This document shows, piece by piece, positions 60,189-64,000 of a stretch of DNA of 64,000 nucleotides. Every line of letters begins with the position of its first letter. Position 1 is the stretch's first letter. Made by a program: the position numbers and the translations under genes. Source of the stretch: an uncultured Bacteroidales bacterium. GTDB taxonomy: Bacteria; Bacteroidota; Bacteroidia; Bacteroidales; UBA932. Location: assembly GCA_905235445.1 (NCBI GenBank), contig CAJOLJ010000013.1, forward strand, positions 49,411 to 113,410, written 5' to 3'. The notes under the pieces are model-generated. The model made no database searches. It was not told where the DNA came from and saw nothing but the letters and a program-made list of their open reading frames with translations.

Positions 60189-61022
60189 TCATTCACCTTT
60201 CAAGAAAGCCTCAATTTTCTTTCTCTTCGCCTCCTGATATTCCTCAAACTAGTGCCCCCTTTCGATGATAAACTCCTGAATCTGTTCCATCATCAGATGA
60301 AAGGACGTTGCGAGGAACTTCGGGATCCCATATTGCCCTGTACGGTAATGCTCCTTACTGTTTGCAATTCCCGCAAGTACATTGTCAAAGGCTTTTCTCG
60401 GGTCAGTCCCGCCTTTTATAAGATCATTATTGAGTTGTTTCAACCTCTGACTCCGACGTGCCCTATATACATAACGTAGCTTTAGTAACTCTGGAGCGAG
60501 ATTCTTCTTAAAACAGTAGTACAGCCATATCTCTATACAGGGATTGCTGATTATCCATTGGCTATAGTCAACCTTCGCTTTCTGAGATAGTATCTTTACC
60601 AACTGTGCTTCAAATTCATCCACGTCAGTCACTAGAAATACCTTATCTACTTTACTCAGCCTATAATCTTTGCCTTCAACCGTTATCGTACCCCGTTAGC
60701 GCCCCCGTTGCCATATCTCATCCATCTGATAAGGCTGTAAGCCCTGTCCCTCTTTGCTTTGGAAGAGAACTTGAACACATGAACTCAGAATCTTGTCATT
60801 CCTCAAAGCTTGGAAATACACCTTCTCTCTGGTCGTCCCTCCTGATAACACGTACACAATAGCAGGTACCAGCACCGCTTTACCCTTTTCATGTTCCTTT
60901 GAATAGGGCGTTTGGACACCGGTTGTTCCTTGCTTTTGTTGTTTATTAGGAACCACCGCTATAGGCTTACGCAGAGGAGTCTTCCCTGGTTGCTTTTGAT
61001 ATGTAAGATTGTCCGAGGCCAT
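60189..61022 (-). pseudogene. RloB-like protein gene interrupted by in-frame stop(s)
   Basis: Upstream ORF has LSGGTTREKVYFQALRN; TAA at 60696-60698; same frame continues TITVEGKDYRLSKVDKVFLVTDVDEFEAQL...IISNPCIEIWLYYCF; TAG at 60249-60251; same frame continues FEEYQEAKRKKIEAFLKGE to TGA at 60189. Confidence 0.75.
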
Positions 61023-62149
61023 CAGAAATTGAGTGTTCCAATAAACGGGATTGCCCCAAATCTACCTGCCATATACCCATTCTCAATGCTTATTGTATTA
61101 TGAATTTTGAAGTCATTCAAAGAGTATGGATGGCTCTCTCCATTAACTTTCTCCACAAACCACACCTCATCAGGCCGCATAAATGCCTGATCCAAGATGC
61201 AAGTCTCGTGAGTGGAGAAGATTAATTGACCATTAGTCTCTTTATCAGCGAAATAACGTACCAATTCCCTCACAAGATGAGGATGAATACTGTTATCCAA
61301 CTCATCTACAACTATGGTCGCACCTTCATAAACGGCACTATAAAGATATGGAGCCAAGATAAGAAGACGTACTGTTCCATCCGATTGCGATTGGATATCC
61401 ATATCGCGCGAATAGCCTTCAACGCCTGCCTGCTTAAATACAAGCTCACTCACTTTTCTTATTCCCTTTTCCAATGTTATTGCAGACACATTTCTATTAT
61501 TGACAATCTTCGACAGCACCATGTCATCCGGCATCTTATCTGACTTAGATTGTATATTATTATCTTGGGGATTAGCCGCCAGCCATTTATCAAAGTTCTC
61601 CGTCTTAACCTCTATACCATTTAGGCCCAATCCTATCTCCGAAAACATGTCCGTGGCAAACTTCAGTTGCTTAGGATGATTCTTCAACTTCGTAATAATG
61701 TCTGGTTGGAAAGAATTCAAACCGGCAACAATTAGTTTCTCCCTAAACCATTTCTGGGATGAGATGATAGCTGTATGATTCAACAATTGCACGTTGCTGT
61801 TGATTGTAAACAACGAGGCAAAAGGATGCTCGCTAATCCAGTTATTGACAATTCCCCCCATCTCTTGGGTGATATCATCTTTGAGGATTACTTTATGGGC
61901 CGTTCGTTCAAATATAGTAATGCCCGGATTATGAGTTCCAGAGGTCTTGAGGATTTCTTTCTGAATTCCCTCTTCTGATATTTCAACCGAATACAGATAC
62001 ACCTCTTTATCTTCTGCTTCAAATTCAACTGCGAGGAAAAGAGGCTCCTCTGTTGTCTGAGGTTTTAAACAAAACATCCAGCTATTAATATTATCAGTCC
62101 TTAAGAACTCGTCATCCAAGACCAATCGTCTGACAAAACTTATACTTGA
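61022..62149 (-). pseudogene. RloA-like AAA15/AAA21 ATPase, 5'-truncated; no Walker A retained
   Basis: TIVVDELDNSIHPHLVRELVRYF (Walker B) and GQLIFSTHETCILD; frame reads SSISFVRRLVLDDEFLRTDN right from the IS end; TGATG overlap with the RloB start. Confidence 0.75.
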
Positions 62150-63203
62150 AAAGGGACCATTTTGTGCATAGCACTTGGTCAGAATCTTTGAAAATTCAAT
62201 GTTAGTAAACTCTCTAGATTCTTCTGATACTTGCAGTTCAGTTCAGAGAAGAAAGACCGTATAGTTTCGTGAAACTCTTTTACTGTAGGAAAGTACTTCC
62301 CATAAAGAATGGTTTTCTTGGCGAATCGCCAAACGCGCTCTATGATATTCAAGTTCGGCGAATAACTAGGCAGAAAAATTATTTGTATATTTATTTCTGG
62401 GCTCTTTGCATAATCTTCTACCGCCTGACAATGCTGATACCTTGCATTGTCCATTACCATGTATATCTTTTCACCGGGACCATATTTTTCTCGAATCTTC
62501 TTTAACAAGTCTTTAACTACATTGGCATCGATATAGGTTGTGTTCTCGATGTGGGTGAAATCCTTGGAAGTAGCATCGACCGATCCCAAGACATTAATCC
62601 TGTTTCGTCCAGCTCCAGACTTCAGGAACTTTCGAGTTTTACACCATGCGTTAGTGACGAATGCGCCTAGCACAAAGTGGCAGGCGTCAGAGAAAAGAAG
62701 GTGCGCCTTGCCATCGTTCACCTGCAGGAAGACGGTCTCTTCCATTTCTTTAAGCCACGTTTCTTGAGCTTCAGGATCTGCCTTACCAGGAACATGCCCC
62801 ATCCGGATGAATTTGTAGCCACACTGATGGAGGAAATGCCTCACCTGGGTTAAACTCCTGTCAATCTGGAAATCCTTTGCCAAAAGTTCCCTCACATACT
62901 GCGCATTTGGCGGAGCAACTTCTTCAATCTTCGCATCAATCTCATCTCTTTTTATCATCATCACGCTCTGCCTCTTGTACATATGTTCACTCAAGAATCT
63001 GCATATGCTTCCAGAGTTTATCTCGTTAACCCAATTACGCAAGCTGTTCCTAGAACAGTCACAAAGCTCGCAAATCTTGTCGTAGGTAAAATCTGGCTCA
63101 GTCATGAGGGTGTAGATTGCACGGCATTTTTTCATTATACGTGTTTTTGAATAATTCACACGAATAATGAGATGTTTTAAAATGGTACTCCCCTACCTTT
63201 TCA
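62147..63203 (-). mobile_element. IS630-family insertion sequence (candidate boundaries)
   Basis: Transposase ORF flanked by candidate imperfect TIRs: TGAAAAGGGACCATTTT (62147-62163) and, reverse-complemented, TGAAAAGGTAGGGGAGTACCATTTT (63179-63203). Confidence 0.65.
62179..63159 (-). CDS. IS630-family transposase (DDE)
   Basis: N-terminal HTH; HLLFSDACHFVLGAF, KIYMVMDNARYQH, FLPSYSPNLNIIERVWRFAKK. Confidence 0.92.
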   Translation of the reverse strand: MNYSKTRIMKKCRAIYTLMTEPDFTYDKICELCDCSRNSLRNWVNEINSGSICRFLSEHMYKRQSVMMIKRDEIDAKIEEVAPPNAQYVRELLAKDFQIDRSLTQVRHFLHQCGYKFIRMGHVPGKADPEAQETWLKEMEETVFLQVNDGKAHLLFSDACHFVLGAFVTNAWCKTRKFLKSGAGRNRINVLGSVDATSKDFTHIENTTYIDANVVKDLLKKIREKYGPGEKIYMVMDNARYQHCQAVEDYAKSPEINIQIIFLPSYSPNLNIIERVWRFAKKTILYGKYFPTVKEFHETIRSFFSELNCKYQKNLESLLTLNFQRF

Positions 63204-63323
63204 TCATTTAGTGTTGTACAATAGTGATAAACAGGTTTATTATACAGTACAAGTACCATTCTTTCTACCGTTTTCTCACATTTATCAACCATGAAAACAC
63301 GAAATAAAGGTTGATTTGTCACT

Positions 63324-63365
63324 TGCCACAATTGGCAAATATGTACTTCCCAACTTGGGAAGTAG
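63324..63365. repeat. Two adjacent dyad-symmetric sites
   Basis: TTGCCA-CAAT-TGGCAA (63324-63339) and TACTTCCCAA-C-TTGGGAAGTA (63345-63365). Confidence 0.6.
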
Positions 63366-63412
63366 TGCATTTCCCTTATCACATTTTATCGGTAGTGATT
63401 AGCTGTTGATAA

Positions 63413-63909
63413 TCAAAGTTTATCGCTCACCTCGGTCTTCTTCGCGTGTTTGAGGTTGATGCTGGTCTTGCCGAAGCGCCAGGTGAGACCGATGCGGAAT
63501 TGGCGGGAGCAGTACCAGGATTCGTTATGTTGGTAGTAGTTCTCGGCGTATGTGTCCCGCGTAGGGCCATAATACCGGTTCTGGAAGGGCATGACAGCCG
63601 TAGCAGTCAGGATAAGCCGGTTCTGGAGGAAGCCTTGCCTCAGGCCCAGGGAGTACACATAGTCAACACCGTGATAGGTGCGCTGGAGGGTAGTTTCCCC
63701 GCCGGAGATGCTGCCGGAGGTGAAAGCCCTCGCCCCTTTCCAAAGTACAACGTTGGTGCTGAGGTCAAAGGCCCATTCCACACCGACATTCTTCTGGTCC
63801 AGCGACGGCGCATAGAAGTAATTGTAGCCTACCTTCGCCGAAGACTGGAGGCTGAAACGCTGGCCAGGATTCCAGTTGAAACTCACCATCTGGTCGATAT
63901 GGTGTGACC
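63413..63909 (-). pseudogene. C-terminal beta-barrel fragment of a TonB-dependent receptor-like protein (outer membrane beta-barrel family)
   Basis: HIDQMVSFNWNPGQRFSLQSSAKVGYNYFYAP...ILTATAVMPFQNRYYGPTRDTYAENYYQHNESWYCSRQFRIGLTWRFGKTSINLKHAKKTEVSDKL; upstream frame becomes short repeats, no plug domain. Confidence 0.65.
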
Positions 63910-64000
63910 GGCAAGGAGCCGTGCAGTGATTTTGGAAAGCAGAAGTGCAGTAAGATTGGCAACAATCGTACAGTGTTTTCGGCAACAACCGTACAGTGAT
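63910..64000. repeat. Degenerate tandem array of 23-24 bp units running off the window
   Basis: GGCAAGGAGCCGTGCAGTGATTTT / GGAAAGCAGAAGTGCAGTAAGATT / GGCAACAATCGTACAGTGTTTTC / GGCAACAACCGTACAGTGAT...; GG(C/A)AA and G(T)(G/A)CAGT conserved. Confidence 0.65.

Noticed and set aside
63098-63382. 94-aa minus-strand ORF spanning the IS630 right end, considered as the missing RloA N-terminus
   Set aside because: No Walker A or ATPase-like sequence; it reads through TIR and dyad DNA and is likely non-coding.
63446-63907. 153-aa plus-strand ORF opposite the receptor fragment
   Set aside because: Minus frame has recognisable outer-membrane barrel sequence (FRIGLTWRFGKTSINLKH); plus frame has no domain features.
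63910-64000. Repeat array considered as CRISPR
   Set aside because: Units are contiguous and degenerate with no unique spacers between identical repeats; no cas genes in the window.

Overview
64-kb chromosomal window, about 57-60% GC by eye over most of its length. Gene content (TonB-receptor barrel, DUF4956/VTC, DUF2490, POT pairs) and a TTTG-N19-TAnnTTTG promoter point to Bacteroidota/Bacteroidales. Roughly 0-59.5 kb is a dense conserved backbone: tryptophanase-family C-terminus, AlaX, FKBP, MBL-rubredoxin fusion, RelA/SpoT, SNF2 ATPase, S9 and M16 peptidases, transketolase, ParE/GyrB, rpsF-rpsR-rplI, PepD, LpxL-like acyltransferase and two POT transporters. A tRNA-Phe at 59745-59817 marks an abrupt switch to an AT-rich accessory segment. 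That segment holds a multi-hairpin intergenic element, a decayed RloA/RloB-like pair (rloB has in-frame stops; the ATPase has lost its Walker A end at an IS630-family insertion), paired dyads, and a 5'-truncated TonB-receptor barrel fragment that runs into degenerate 23-24 bp repeats at the window edge. The best candidates for an under-described system are (i) a two-gene module of an SF1B (Upf1/Dna2-like) helicase plus a protein with two apparent nuclease domains (20.6-24.2 kb), resembling a split Dna2; (ii) a SNF2 ATPase with an unrecognised 604-aa partner; (iii) the accessory segment after tRNA-Phe. All calls come from reading motifs by eye; no searches were run.
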